Shown: positions 41,338 through 50,345, counted from the stretch's first letter. The stretch: DNA of 64,000 bases from JBALVT01 sp036960305 (GCA_036960305.1 JBALWA010000002.1:1-64000), one strand, 5' to 3'. A program made the numbers and translations. Notes: generated by a model not told the origin, from the letters alone.

Positions 41338-42420
41338 TCAATCAACCAGGGCGCGACGCTCTCCGGATTCTTCAGATGCCGCCACGTCCAACAGTTGCAC
41401 GCTGGTAAATAAACCCGAGGCCGCGGTGTGTTCGGTAAGCGCATCTGCGGCCAGCAAAATAGCGCCTGCTGTCCAGGTTGGCTTCTCATCAGGCCACAGT
41501 AGGTCCTCAACCATCTGGTAACCGGTCCAGTAGGAGCCATCACTGGTGCGCCACTGATGCAGCCAGCTATAGACCTCAACGGCCCGGGCATGGTCGCCGG
41601 CGGCCAGTAAAGCCATGACCAACTCACAGGATTCGGCAATGGTGACCCAGGGCTCCTGTTTTTCACAGCGACAACCCAGCTTATCTTCTACAAACTCATC
41701 CCATCTCGCTGCGAGACGAGCCCGGGAGTCTGCCTCTGACAGTACGCCGGTCAGCACCGGGTAAAACCAGTCCATTGAATAGCGCGATTTGGGCTCCCAG
41801 GTGCGGTCAAAACGCTCCGGCTTATTCCTGAGTGCATTGCCCAGCCGATCTCTCGCCTTCAGCCAGCCGGGGCGTGACTCATCCAGCGTCACAGCGATAT
41901 TGTGGGCACACTCGAGACTCTTGTAGATAGAACTGCAGCCGGTCACCAGCGCATCTTCTTTCGGTACACCCTGCTCATCGACCGCCCAGTGAATTTCACC
42001 ATGCTCTGTTTGCAGGGAGAGTACAAAACCTATCGCCCGATCAACCATAGGCCACATGGCGCGCAGAAAATCACGGTCACCGGATACTAAAAAGTGATGC
42101 CACACACCGGTGGCAATATAGGCGACAAAATTGCTTTCTCGACGCTCTTTATTGTCAACTGCCTGGCCCCGGTATGCTGCCCACCAGCTACCATCCACCA
42201 ACTGCATATCATAAAGCCACTCATAGGCCCGCCTGGCAGCATCGTATTCACCGCCGATGGACAGCCCCATCGCCGCTTCGGCATGGTCCCAGGGATCTGT
42301 ATAGCCACCCTCGAACCAGGGAATTTCACCCGATGCTTGCTGTGTGTCCAAAATAAACTGTACGGTCGGCCGCAAAAAGTCTGCGGGAAACAAACCTCGA
42401 CTGAGATAGATCCCACTCAC
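41338..42420 (-). CDS. Alpha/alpha-barrel protein resembling prenyltransferase/squalene-cyclase or six-hairpin glycosidase folds
   Basis: 360-residue soluble protein made of repeated helical hairpins rich in Trp and Gly, e.g. FILDTQQASGEIPWFEGG, EWLYDMQLVDGSWWAAYRG, WLHQWRTSDGSYWTGYQM. These Q-W-like repeats suggest an (alpha/alpha)6 barrel, as in prenyltransferase/squalene-cyclase proteins or six-hairpin glycosidases. The cyclase DXDD motif is not seen, so catalytic class is open. GTG 42420 is chosen because AAGGAGGTG lies just upstream and it overlaps the methyltransferase stop (GTGA); the longer frame overlaps that gene. Third in the GT4-methyltransferase operon; the overlap implies a shared pathway. 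Confidence 0.75.
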   Translation of the reverse strand: MSGIYLSRGLFPADFLRPTVQFILDTQQASGEIPWFEGGYTDPWDHAEAAMGLSIGGEYDAARRAYEWLYDMQLVDGSWWAAYRGQAVDNKERRESNFVAYIATGVWHHFLVSGDRDFLRAMWPMVDRAIGFVLSLQTEHGEIHWAVDEQGVPKEDALVTGCSSIYKSLECAHNIAVTLDESRPGWLKARDRLGNALRNKPERFDRTWEPKSRYSMDWFYPVLTGVLSEADSRARLAARWDEFVEDKLGCRCEKQEPWVTIAESCELVMALLAAGDHARAVEVYSWLHQWRTSDGSYWTGYQMVEDLLWPDEKPTWTAGAILLAADALTEHTAASGLFTSVQLLDVAASEESGERRALVD

Positions 42421-43133
42421 GACACCACCTCCTTCTGAAAATACATCACCACACTCTTCCCCATAACAGGATTTAATACACGCTCCAGCGTGCGCGTAAA
42501 TACCGGTCTGTCCATTAAATCCCACACCAGGAAGCGGTGATACTGGGCCACCAGCCAATTGTCTTCCCTGGTGTCCCAGAAAAGGCACTGCAGCCACCAG
42601 TAGGGCGCATGCAGGGCGTGCGCCCAGTGCCTGTGAAGGTGGTTAAAACCCAGCCCCTCAATTTCTCCACGCAGGTTTCTGGCTCGAAATATCCGCAAGT
42701 GGCCGCCCACTACCTGATGGTAGGCATCGCTAAGTGCCCAGCAAATTTTCTCCGGCCAGGTACGCGGCACACTGGCGCAAAACAGGCCGCCAGGCTTCAG
42801 GACACGCTGAATCTCCAGCAGTGCACCCTGGTAATCGGGAATGTGCTCCAGCACCTCGCTACAAATCACCTTATCAAAACTGTTATCGGCAAAAGGCAGG
42901 GCCAGGGCATTGGCTGAGGACAGGCCAAAGGACTTGGCCACATTGTCCGGCTCGTTAAAGTCCGAAAACTTCTCTCGGGTCGTCTGTAAGTCATCCAGTG
43001 ACAAATCCACGCCCACGGATTGCACCTCGCCCTCTATGTAGGCCGAGATAACATGTCGGCCTTCGCCACAGCCCAAATCGAGCACCACATCCCCGGCATC
43101 CAGGGGGAAATATCGAAAATCAACCGTTTGCAT
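42417..43133 (-). CDS. Class I SAM-dependent methyltransferase (Methyltransf_11 type)
   Basis: 238-residue methyltransferase with motif I VVLDLGCGEGRHVISA (about 15-31), acidic loop VGVDLSLDD, motif II DNSFDKVICSEVLEHIPDYQGALLEI and motif III VLKPGGLFCASVPRTWPE. The C-terminal third is rich in aromatic residues (WAHALHAPYWWLQCLFWD) and may bind a lipid or membrane-linked acceptor. Its start overlaps the GT4 stop by 14 bases and its stop overlaps the next start, so all three genes are coupled. Acceptor unknown. Confidence 0.85.
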   Translation of the reverse strand: MQTVDFRYFPLDAGDVVLDLGCGEGRHVISAYIEGEVQSVGVDLSLDDLQTTREKFSDFNEPDNVAKSFGLSSANALALPFADNSFDKVICSEVLEHIPDYQGALLEIQRVLKPGGLFCASVPRTWPEKICWALSDAYHQVVGGHLRIFRARNLRGEIEGLGFNHLHRHWAHALHAPYWWLQCLFWDTREDNWLVAQYHRFLVWDLMDRPVFTRTLERVLNPVMGKSVVMYFQKEVVS

Positions 43134-44394
43134 TTGCCAAAACCTTTTCGTAGTACTCTGTCATCTGATCCGCACATACCTGCCAACAAAATTGATCGCA
43201 AATACGCTCTCTACCTCTTTCTGCCAGTTGGTCGCGCAACTCCGGATCGTCAAGCAGTCCGGAAATAGCGGCCACCAGTGCATCAACATTTTTGGTGGGT
43301 ACAATCACACCCGCATCACCGACGACCTCCGGTAGGGCACCGCCATCCGTGGACACCACAGGCACGCCACAAGCCATAGCCTCACCCGCCGGGAGGCCGA
43401 AGCCCTCGTAGACAGACGGCACTACGGCGATGGTGGCCTCGGCGTAATAACGCACCATCTGCTCTGTACTGATTCCATTGACGAATTTGACCCGCTCAGT
43501 GAGACCAAGAGCCTTCACCAATCGCTCCGTTTTACCACCCGGCTGAGGCTTACTGACCAGTAAGAGCTCCAGATCTGGGTATTGAGTCAACAACTGGGCA
43601 TAAGCCTTCAGCAGATACCGCAACCCTTTCAGGGGCGCATCGGCAGAGGCAGTCGCCATCAGCGAACGCGGCTGACGCTTGATTTCGGGCATGGGCCTGA
43701 ATGTCCCAATGTCGATGCCATTGTGGACCAGGCTGATGCCCGAGGGCTGAATACCGAAGTCAGCGGCGATATCCTGCCTGGAACAATCAGATACTGTCAC
43801 GATGTTGTGTAATTGCTTGACCACCTTCTTTTGCATGGACAGGAAAGAGTGCCACCTGCGAACCAATAAACGCTCGTACCAGTTGCCGGCTGCACTCAAG
43901 GCTATGCGCTGGTCACTGGTTATGGGGTGGTGCAGTGTAGTCACCAGGGGGAAACCAAGCTCCTGCAACTGCAGCATCCCGAAGCTCAGGCTCTGGTTGT
44001 CGTGGATCAAGTCGTAGTTATGCCCATGCTGCTTCAGGTACTTCACCGCCCTGCGGCCAAAGGTATAGGGCTCCGAAAAGCCACCGGTGAGCTTGCTGGT
44101 CCATTCGATAATATTGGTCATTGATCGAAGATGTCTTGGCCGCAGTGAAGTAAGTCCATTCTCAAATAAGTCCAGGCTGGGCAACTTGATCAATGGCACG
44201 CGTGGATCCAGGTGGGGATAAGGGGGACCAGAGATAACGTCCACCTTGTGGCCGGCCTCCACCAGGGCCTTGCTAAGGTATTTAAGGTACACCCCCTGAC
44301 CGCCGCCATAGGGCTGGCTGCGATATCCTAACAGCGCGATTCGCAGTGACCGTCGAGCTACTTTCTCCCCGTTGGGGCCGGAAGCATGAGGCAA
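43120..44394 (-). CDS. GT4-family glycosyltransferase
   Basis: Up to 424-residue GT-B glycosyltransferase. The N-terminal domain starts RIALLGYRSQPYGGGQGVYLKYLSKALVEAGHKVDVIS; the C-terminal nucleotide-sugar site has PSVYEGFGLPAGEAMACGVPVVSTDGGALPEVVGDAG, with the E-x7-E pair typical of retaining GT4 enzymes. The start is uncertain: TTG 44394 is used here, and no ATG or GTG lies near the expected N-terminus. First gene of a coupled operon with a methyltransferase and an alpha/alpha-barrel protein. Sugar donor and acceptor cannot be read from the sequence. Confidence 0.87.
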   Translation of the reverse strand: MPHASGPNGEKVARRSLRIALLGYRSQPYGGGQGVYLKYLSKALVEAGHKVDVISGPPYPHLDPRVPLIKLPSLDLFENGLTSLRPRHLRSMTNIIEWTSKLTGGFSEPYTFGRRAVKYLKQHGHNYDLIHDNQSLSFGMLQLQELGFPLVTTLHHPITSDQRIALSAAGNWYERLLVRRWHSFLSMQKKVVKQLHNIVTVSDCSRQDIAADFGIQPSGISLVHNGIDIGTFRPMPEIKRQPRSLMATASADAPLKGLRYLLKAYAQLLTQYPDLELLLVSKPQPGGKTERLVKALGLTERVKFVNGISTEQMVRYYAEATIAVVPSVYEGFGLPAGEAMACGVPVVSTDGGALPEVVGDAGVIVPTKNVDALVAAISGLLDDPELRDQLAERGRERICDQFCWQVCADQMTEYYEKVLANANG

Positions 44395-44650
44395 GTCGGT
44401 CTCTACAGCCAGCGCTGGGGCCGTCTGGTTGGTTTCAGGGTGACGAATGGGGGCGTCCTCTAGTGTTCGCTATGGGTCTGGGGAATAGAATTCATGCGAG
44501 CAGATGGGCACACACGATGTTCAGTCGTGCCAAACACCTGATAAAAGGGGCTAGATTTTAATCAGTTGGTGAAAAAAAAGCCAGTCCTTCATCGGCCAGC
44601 AGAAATGACAGAAAAAGTCGTTAATATCGTGATTTTCATCAGTTCGAGCT

Positions 44651-44656
44651 TATAAT
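44651..44656 (+). promoter_or_regulatory. -10 element upstream of rmlA
   Basis: A perfect TATAAT in the context GCTTATAATGC, 32 bases before the rmlA ATG, with no clear -35 at 17 bases. It lies in the 294-base divergent gap 44395-44688, which otherwise holds no gene that I can see. Confidence 0.5.
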
Positions 44657-44688
44657 GCTGGCCTCTTCACAACTTTGGATACCGCTAA

Positions 44689-45594
44689 ATGTCCCCCGCA
44701 CCCTACAAGGGCATCATATTGGCAGGTGGATCGGGAACCCGGCTACACCCGCTGACCAGTACCGTTAGCAAGCAATTGATGCCGATATACGACAAACCCA
44801 TGATTTATTACCCCCTGGCAACACTCATGTTGGCGGGTATTCGCGATATTCTGATCATTACCACCCCCAGAGACCAGCAGGCCTTCAGCGACCTTCTGGG
44901 CGACGGCAGCCGCTGGGGCGTCAATATCAGTTACACCATCCAGCCCAGCCCCGACGGGCTCGCGCAGGCTTTTATATTGGGTGAGGACTTCATCGGTCGA
45001 TCGCCCGCAAGCCTGGTACTGGGCGATAACATCTTTTACGGTGGCGGCTTCAGTAAAAAACTCCAGAGCGCCGCCAGTCGCGACAGCGGTGCCTCGGTAT
45101 TTGCCTATTACGTCCAGGATCCAGAGCGCTACGGGGTGGTTAACTTCGACGGCCAGGGTATCGCTCTGGATATAGAGGAAAAACCCGTCGCTCCAAAGTC
45201 ACACTATGCCGTAACTGGCCTTTATTTCTACGATAACGACGTGGTGGATATTGCCAAAGAGATCAAACCCTCACCCCGGGGGGAGCTGGAGATCACCGAT
45301 ATCAACAAGGTGTATCTGGAGCGGGGTGACCTCAAAGTCGAACTCATGAGTCGCGGTACCGCCTGGCTGGACACAGGCACCCACAACTCCCTGCTCGATG
45401 CGGCCAATTTTATTCGGGTCGTGGAGGAACGACAGGGCTTAAAGATAGCCTGCCCGGAAGAAGTGGCCTATCGCATGGGCTATATCACCGCCGACGAGTT
45501 GCTGGCCCTGGCCGCCCCACTTGAGAAAAGTGGCTACGGGCACTACCTAAAAAACCTGCTCAATGATGATGGTGTAGTATTGGATGAAGTTTGA
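44689..45594 (+). CDS. rfbA: Glucose-1-phosphate thymidylyltransferase RmlA (RfbA)
   Basis: First enzyme of dTDP-L-rhamnose synthesis, joining dTTP and glucose-1-phosphate. The nucleotidyl motif ILAGGSGTRLHPLT lies at about 10-23, and KPMIYYPLATLMLAGIRDI, VLGDNIFYG, EKPVAPKSHYAVTGLYFYD and GTAWLDTGTHNSLLDAANF follow. Length 301 (typical 290-300). Its last 11 bases overlap rmlC, so the pair is coupled; the remaining two pathway genes, rmlD and rmlB, converge from the opposite strand. Confidence 0.97.
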   Translation: MSPAPYKGIILAGGSGTRLHPLTSTVSKQLMPIYDKPMIYYPLATLMLAGIRDILIITTPRDQQAFSDLLGDGSRWGVNISYTIQPSPDGLAQAFILGEDFIGRSPASLVLGDNIFYGGGFSKKLQSAASRDSGASVFAYYVQDPERYGVVNFDGQGIALDIEEKPVAPKSHYAVTGLYFYDNDVVDIAKEIKPSPRGELEITDINKVYLERGDLKVELMSRGTAWLDTGTHNSLLDAANFIRVVEERQGLKIACPEEVAYRMGYITADELLALAAPLEKSGYGHYLKNLLNDDGVVLDEV

Positions 45595-46132
45595 AGAGAC
45601 CCCGTTAAAAGACGTATTCCTGCTCGAACCCAGCGTTTTCGGTGACGAACGCGGTTTTTTCATGGAAACCTGGAACAGCAACACCTTTCGCGACGCGGGG
45701 CTGGACCTTGACTTCGTGCAGGACAACCACAGCCGTTCGGCCCATGGTATTTTGCGGGGCATGCATTACCAGACAGAACAGACCCAGGGCAAACTGGTCC
45801 GGGTGAGTTCCGGCGAAGTGTTCGATGTTGCCGTAGATCTGCGACAAAGCTCGCCCACTGTTGGCCAGTGGTTCGGTGTGATACTGAGCGCCAGTAACCA
45901 CAAAATGCTGTGGGTGCCCCCGGGCTTCGCCCACGGATTTTATGTCTGCTCGGAGTACGCTGACTTCCAGTACAAATGCACCGATTTATATCACCCGAGT
46001 AGCGAGGTATCCCTGGCATGGGACGACCCCACTGTGGGTATAAAGTGGCCGCTGCCTAAAGGAGAGTCTCCGCAGCTATCCGGCAAAGATGCGCAGGGGA
46101 TGGCCTGGGGCGACCTCCCGCTATTCGATTAG
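45584..46132 (+). CDS. rfbC: dTDP-4-dehydrorhamnose 3,5-epimerase RmlC (RfbC)
   Basis: Cupin-fold epimerase, third step of dTDP-L-rhamnose synthesis. FGDERGFFMETWN, FVQDNHSRSAHGILRGMHYQ (catalytic histidine in LRGMHYQ), GEVFDVAVDLR and WVPPGFAHGFYV are the family motifs. Length 182 (typical 180-185). It overlaps rmlA by 11 bases, and its stop overlaps the stop of the convergent rmlB. Confidence 0.97.
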   Translation: MKFEETPLKDVFLLEPSVFGDERGFFMETWNSNTFRDAGLDLDFVQDNHSRSAHGILRGMHYQTEQTQGKLVRVSSGEVFDVAVDLRQSSPTVGQWFGVILSASNHKMLWVPPGFAHGFYVCSEYADFQYKCTDLYHPSSEVSLAWDDPTVGIKWPLPKGESPQLSGKDAQGMAWGDLPLFD

Positions 46133-47205
46133 CGTGCTTGGCCCGGCAATAAAGGGCGCCACCAATCCTCTCCGGTCAGGTACCAGTCCAGGGTTTTAGC
46201 CAGCCCCGTTTCAAAGGTCTCGTGAGGATCGTAGCCCAATTCAGCGGTAATCTTGCTGGCATCAATGGCATAACGCCAGTCATGCCCCGCCCTATCCGTT
46301 ACAAACTCGATCAGATCGCTTGCACTCGCGCCCCTGGCACCGGGAGCGTCCGGAAAACGCTCTCGCAATTGCGGGTCGGCGGCAAACCGGGCATCCAATT
46401 GTTCGCACAGTAAATTGACGATCGCCAGGTTGTTCCACTCGTTATTTCCACCGATGTTGTAAACCTCCCCCACAACACCTTGCTGCAGGATAAGTTCTAT
46501 ACCCCGGCAGTGGTCTTCAACATATAACCAGTCCCGGATATTGCTCCCGTCTCCGTAGACAGGCAGTGGCTGTCCGCGCAGAATGTTGGTAATACACAGG
46601 GGTATCAGCTTTTCAGGGAAGTGATAGGGGCCATAATTGTTGGAGCAGTTGCTCGTTGTCACCTGCAGGCCATAGGTATGGAGATAGGCCCTGACCAAAT
46701 GATCCGAAGCCGCCTTGCTGGCAGAATAGGGCGAGTTGGGCTCGTACTTTTGCTCTTCGTGAAAGCCCGGGGCGTCCGTGGTGAGTGACCCGTAAACTTC
46801 ATCGGTTGAGACATGATGAAAGCGGTGCGGCACAGGGGTTTCAGTGGACAGCCACACGGCACTCGCGGCCTGCAGCAAACTGTGAGTGCCCACCACATTC
46901 GTCTCGATGAAGGCCCCGGGGCCGGTGATAGACCGGTCTACATGACTCTCGGCAGCAAAATGCACAATGGTATCAATCTGATATTCACGCAGTGTCGACT
47001 CGACTCGCTCAGTATCGCAAATGTCTGCTTCGACAAATGTGAAATTGGCCGAGCCCTGCAAGGAAGCCAGATTCTCCAGGTTGCCCGCATAGGTGAGGGC
47101 ATCATAAGCAACCAGGTGGTCCTGCGGGTGATTGGCCGCCCAGTAGTGTGCAAAGTTGGCGCCGATGAAGCCAGCGGCTCCGGTAACCAGGAGTCTCTTA
47201 CTCAT
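46129..47205 (-). CDS. rfbB: dTDP-glucose 4,6-dehydratase RmlB (RfbB)
   Basis: Short-chain-dehydrogenase-type enzyme, second step of dTDP-L-rhamnose synthesis. NAD motif VTGAAGFIGANFAHYW is at the start, with HFAAESHVDRSI, the HHVSTDEVYGSL active-site region and YSASKAASDHLV (Tyr-x3-Lys). Length 358 from ATG 47205; ATG 47211 lies too close to the AAGGA site. It overlaps the rmlD stop by about 8 bases and ends against rmlC. Confidence 0.97.
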   Translation of the reverse strand: MSKRLLVTGAAGFIGANFAHYWAANHPQDHLVAYDALTYAGNLENLASLQGSANFTFVEADICDTERVESTLREYQIDTIVHFAAESHVDRSITGPGAFIETNVVGTHSLLQAASAVWLSTETPVPHRFHHVSTDEVYGSLTTDAPGFHEEQKYEPNSPYSASKAASDHLVRAYLHTYGLQVTTSNCSNNYGPYHFPEKLIPLCITNILRGQPLPVYGDGSNIRDWLYVEDHCRGIELILQQGVVGEVYNIGGNNEWNNLAIVNLLCEQLDARFAADPQLRERFPDAPGARGASASDLIEFVTDRAGHDWRYAIDASKITAELGYDPHETFETGLAKTLDWYLTGEDWWRPLLPGQAR

Positions 47206-48079
47206 AGTCATGATCCTTCAAGTCCTGCAACATTAATCGTAGCTGGGCGCGCCAGTGCACTCCCTCCAATTGAAAATCCTGCCAGCTGGACGCTTTATCC
47301 AAAACGCTAAACTCCGGCCTCACGGCGGGCGTCGGGTAGCTGGAACCGGGAATCGGTAACACCTTCGCGGCCCTGGCAAGTAGACCCAAGGCCGAGGCCT
47401 CCTCGCTTATCGCAACAGCAAAGTCATACCAACTACAAACGCCGGCGTCCGACCAGTGGTAAATGCCATTGAGCCCGCTTAGGCCAGCAGCGGCCCAAAT
47501 TGCCCTCGCCAGACCATTGGCCCAGGTCGGCGTCCCCACCTGGTCCACCACCACAGACAGTTCCTCCCTCTCAGCCATCAATCGCAACATGGTTTTGACA
47601 AAATTACCGCCAAAACGGGAATAAACCCAGCCCGTACGAATGATCAACGCATCCGGCAACAGCTGTTGGACTGCAAGCTCACCCTGCAATTTTCCTCGAC
47701 CGTATTCGCTGAGCGGTGACGTCGGGCTATCCGCACGGTAAGGGCTACTGGCGTGACCATCAAAAACGAAGTCGGTGGACACGTGAACCAGCCGGGCACC
47801 ACTGTCCCGACAGGCGCGCGCCAAATTTTCGGGGCCCACAGCATTGACCCGGGTAGCCGCTTCCGGTTCGGATTCCGCTTTATCTACGGCCGTGTAGGCT
47901 GCCGCATTAATCACCAGATGGGGTTTCTCTTTCCCAATTAAGGCCGAAACAGCCGCGGCATCGCCTATGTCCAGCTGCGCCCGGGTAACCGCGACACAAT
48001 CCACACCTGGAGGCGCACTGAGCTGTAGCTCCTGACCCAGCTGGCCACCTGCGCCGACAATAAGTACCTTTCCTTTCAA
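47198..48079 (-). CDS. rfbD: dTDP-4-dehydrorhamnose reductase RmlD (RfbD)
   Basis: NAD(P)H-dependent reductase giving dTDP-L-rhamnose. The nucleotide motif VLIVGAGGQLGQELQ is at the N-terminus, with LVINAAAYTAVDKAE, VHVSTDFVFDG, YGRGKLQGE (Tyr-x3-Lys) and RTGWVYSRFGGNFV. TTG 48079 follows AGGGAAGG and gives 293 residues, matching the family; the frame also reaches ATG 48121, which would overlap the sulfotransferase gene by 17 bases. Coupled to rmlB downstream. Confidence 0.95.
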   Translation of the reverse strand: MKGKVLIVGAGGQLGQELQLSAPPGVDCVAVTRAQLDIGDAAAVSALIGKEKPHLVINAAAYTAVDKAESEPEAATRVNAVGPENLARACRDSGARLVHVSTDFVFDGHASSPYRADSPTSPLSEYGRGKLQGELAVQQLLPDALIIRTGWVYSRFGGNFVKTMLRLMAEREELSVVVDQVGTPTWANGLARAIWAAAGLSGLNGIYHWSDAGVCSWYDFAVAISEEASALGLLARAAKVLPIPGSSYPTPAVRPEFSVLDKASSWQDFQLEGVHWRAQLRLMLQDLKDHDYE

Positions 48080-48104
48080 AAACCTTCCCTCTGGTAAATA
48101 CACA

Positions 48105-48719
48105 TTAAAAACTGTAAGCAAACGCCTCTAGATCCACTGCAAAATGCTCGGCGATCAATAGCTCCGTCTCCGCATCGTAGTAATCGCGATAGCTGGCTCT
48201 GTCGGAAGGTTTGGCATGGCCCAGCTCGGCTGTAACCGAAAGTCGCGCGCATATTGTAGCAAAATCCTGCTGCAGGTTTTCGAATTTCCCAACATAGTCC
48301 ACCAGCAACTCACCGTGCTCATCGGTCAACCAATCGCGCTGGGGCATGAACATACGGGGCTGGTCATAGTACCTGGGGTCGCGCTCGACATAGCAACGTA
48401 ACAGCCAGTCTCGAAACGGCAGGGCATTGTCCCCCAGGCCGGTCTGGTTGGTCTTCACCCGATAATGGTAGTGACTGACCACTTTATCCCAGGGGTTGCG
48501 CACTATCGTAAAAACAAACTTGTCCCGCCAGGCACGCGCCCCCAGCTGCTGATATTTCTCCAGGGCCGTACTGTGATCAAGTCCCGCCCCCAGCGCCTTC
48601 TCGATACTACTCCCGCCGGTCTTGTTAATATGAATAAACACGTAGGGCCTGAGGTGGCGCTCTCGCAAGGTGCGATGCCAATACCTGAATTTACCCACGC
48701 TGTCCCGGGCCGCCCCCAT
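48105..48719 (-). CDS. Sulfotransferase (carbohydrate-type)
   Basis: 204-residue cytosolic sulfotransferase. The 5'-phosphosulfate loop reads YVFIHINKTGGSSIEKALG (about 26-44), and the 3'-phosphate site FTIVRNPWDKVVSHYHYR lies about 45 residues later; both bind PAPS. The NKTGGSS form is typical of sulfotransferase family 2 enzymes acting on glycans. A strong GGAGGGG precedes the ATG. It lies directly upstream of rmlD on the same strand, so sulfation of a rhamnose-containing surface glycan is a reasonable inference. Confidence 0.85.
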   Translation of the reverse strand: MGAARDSVGKFRYWHRTLRERHLRPYVFIHINKTGGSSIEKALGAGLDHSTALEKYQQLGARAWRDKFVFTIVRNPWDKVVSHYHYRVKTNQTGLGDNALPFRDWLLRCYVERDPRYYDQPRMFMPQRDWLTDEHGELLVDYVGKFENLQQDFATICARLSVTAELGHAKPSDRASYRDYYDAETELLIAEHFAVDLEAFAYSF

Positions 48720-48873
48720 GACGTTCCCCTCCTGTTATATTGCTTACTTTTGCGCCGGTGCAGACGAAGCGCTATTCACATCGTAGAATAGCACGACTGT
48801 TTACTGCTGCAGAGGTGTCGTTATCAATCATCCCCCCCCGTCTCAGGATGCCCTGCATCAATGCGCACAGCAA

Positions 48874-49575
48874 TTGGCAGATCAACAATTGCCCACCGGT
48901 TGGGAGTTGGTCGCCAGCTCTGGCATGGCCAGAGTCGCCTGCCATAAAGGCGATAACATCTATTACAAGGAGTTCCTGCCACGCAGCCCCCTGGAGAAGC
49001 TCAAGGCGCTGGTGAAGGGAAGTCGCGCCACCCGCGCACGGTTGCATAGCGAGGCATTACTGCTGGCGGGTTTCGACGCCCCCGTTAACATCGCCTGGGG
49101 CAAGCTGGCGGGCGGGAGAGAGTATCTTTTTACCCATGCAGTGGCGGGGGCCGGGATAACACAATGGCTGCGTTACACCCTGACCGATCGTGACCCGGCC
49201 AGCCTTGATCAACGGCGACAGCTGCTGCGGGAACTGGGGATTTTTATCGGCAGGTTGCACGCAACCGGCTTTATTCACGGCGACCTTCGCCCCAGTAATG
49301 TGCTGGCGGCCAAGCATGCCCAGCGGTTCCAGTTTTCACTGATCGACAATGAACGCAACGTCCAGCAAATACCCCCCGCCGGCAAACACCTACTGAAAAA
49401 CTTGATGCAGTTAAATATGTTACTGCCGACAGACCTGACCCGCAGTGACCGCATGCGTTTTTTTAATTCCTGGCGCAGCCAAATGCGCAGTCACACCGAC
49501 ACCGAGGCCGAACTTCTGGCGATACAAGCCTACCAATGGGCCTGTCGCCGCCTGAAAGCCAAGGGCAAGCTGTGA
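48874..49575 (+). CDS. InaA/LPS-kinase-like protein
   Basis: About 233-residue kinase-like protein of the lipopolysaccharide kinase (InaA/WaaP) family. The catalytic loop reads GFIHGDLRPSNVLA with the metal-binding aspartate in FSLIDNERN, and an upstream lysine lies in NIYYKEFLPRSPLEKLKALVKGSRATRA. The start is uncertain: TTG 48874 lacks a ribosome site; CTG 48853 has AGGA upstream. No ATG is in frame back to the stop at 48784. Probably phosphorylates an LPS or glycan sugar; its stop overlaps the next sulfotransferase start. Confidence 0.8.
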   Translation: MADQQLPTGWELVASSGMARVACHKGDNIYYKEFLPRSPLEKLKALVKGSRATRARLHSEALLLAGFDAPVNIAWGKLAGGREYLFTHAVAGAGITQWLRYTLTDRDPASLDQRRQLLRELGIFIGRLHATGFIHGDLRPSNVLAAKHAQRFQFSLIDNERNVQQIPPAGKHLLKNLMQLNMLLPTDLTRSDRMRFFNSWRSQMRSHTDTEAELLAIQAYQWACRRLKAKGKL

Positions 49576-50345
49576 AACGACTACATATTGTAGGCTGCCC
49601 GCGCAGTGGCACCACCCTGCTCATGGAGCTTATTTCCACCTGCTATGCCAGCGGGGGTTTCTGCGAACACGAGATCAGTATTTTCGAGACGGTCGAACAC
49701 CATGACGGGGTCTACTTCAGTAAACAGCCCAATGACATCAAGCAAATACAGCATATCTTTCCCGCAGACCCGGCGCTGTATGTGATTTACCTGGGGCGGG
49801 ATCCGCGTGCGGTCATTACCAGCAAACACCGCGAGAGTCCCGATCAGTACTTTTGTAACTATCGCGTCTGGAGTGAGTGCGACAAAGCGGCGATGCAGTT
49901 TCAACATGAAGCCAGGTTCCTGTCATTGCGTTACGAGGACCTCGTGACGGATCCGGACCAGACCCAGACGATCATCAGCCAGCAATTCCCCTTCCTGGCG
50001 CAGCAACATCTGTTCAGTCAATACCAGCAATTTGCCGAACCCTCCAACGCGTCCCAAAAAGCGATGAATGGCCTGCGAAACGTCAATTCCGACAGCCTGA
50101 AAAAATGGCATCAACACTTGCCGAGAATCGCGGAACAGTTACAAAGACACCCGGCATTGGCCGACGACCTTATACGCCTGGATTACGAACAAAACAAGTC
50201 GTGGCTGGAGCTGTTGGCCGCAGTAGAGCCACAGGATTTCCCCTGTCGCTATCCGGAGAGGCGCCCGTATCTGAAAGAATTCGAGAAAGCGATCAGGGTC
50301 TGGCTGAAGTCGCGACGTTACCTGTCCAGACTGCCAGCGGAATAA
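49572..50345 (+). CDS. Sulfotransferase family protein
   Basis: 257-residue PAPS-dependent sulfotransferase. HIVGCPRSGTTLLMELI (about 5-21) is the 5'-phosphosulfate loop, and YLGRDPRAVITSKHR (about 76-90) the 3'-phosphate site. The remaining helical region resembles bacterial glycan sulfotransferases (Sulfotransfer_3 type). GTG 49572 overlaps the kinase-like gene stop (GTGA) and starts four residues before the motif strand; a longer frame to 49536 runs inside the upstream gene. Together with the kinase it forms a two-gene modification unit. Confidence 0.85.
   Translation: MKRLHIVGCPRSGTTLLMELISTCYASGGFCEHEISIFETVEHHDGVYFSKQPNDIKQIQHIFPADPALYVIYLGRDPRAVITSKHRESPDQYFCNYRVWSECDKAAMQFQHEARFLSLRYEDLVTDPDQTQTIISQQFPFLAQQHLFSQYQQFAEPSNASQKAMNGLRNVNSDSLKKWHQHLPRIAEQLQRHPALADDLIRLDYEQNKSWLELLAAVEPQDFPCRYPERRPYLKEFEKAIRVWLKSRRYLSRLPAE

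Noticed and set aside
48844..48876. CTG 48853 as the start of the InaA-type kinase
   Set aside because: AGGA is only four bases away and there is no coupling to an upstream stop, unlike envC and yibQ; kept as an alternative only.
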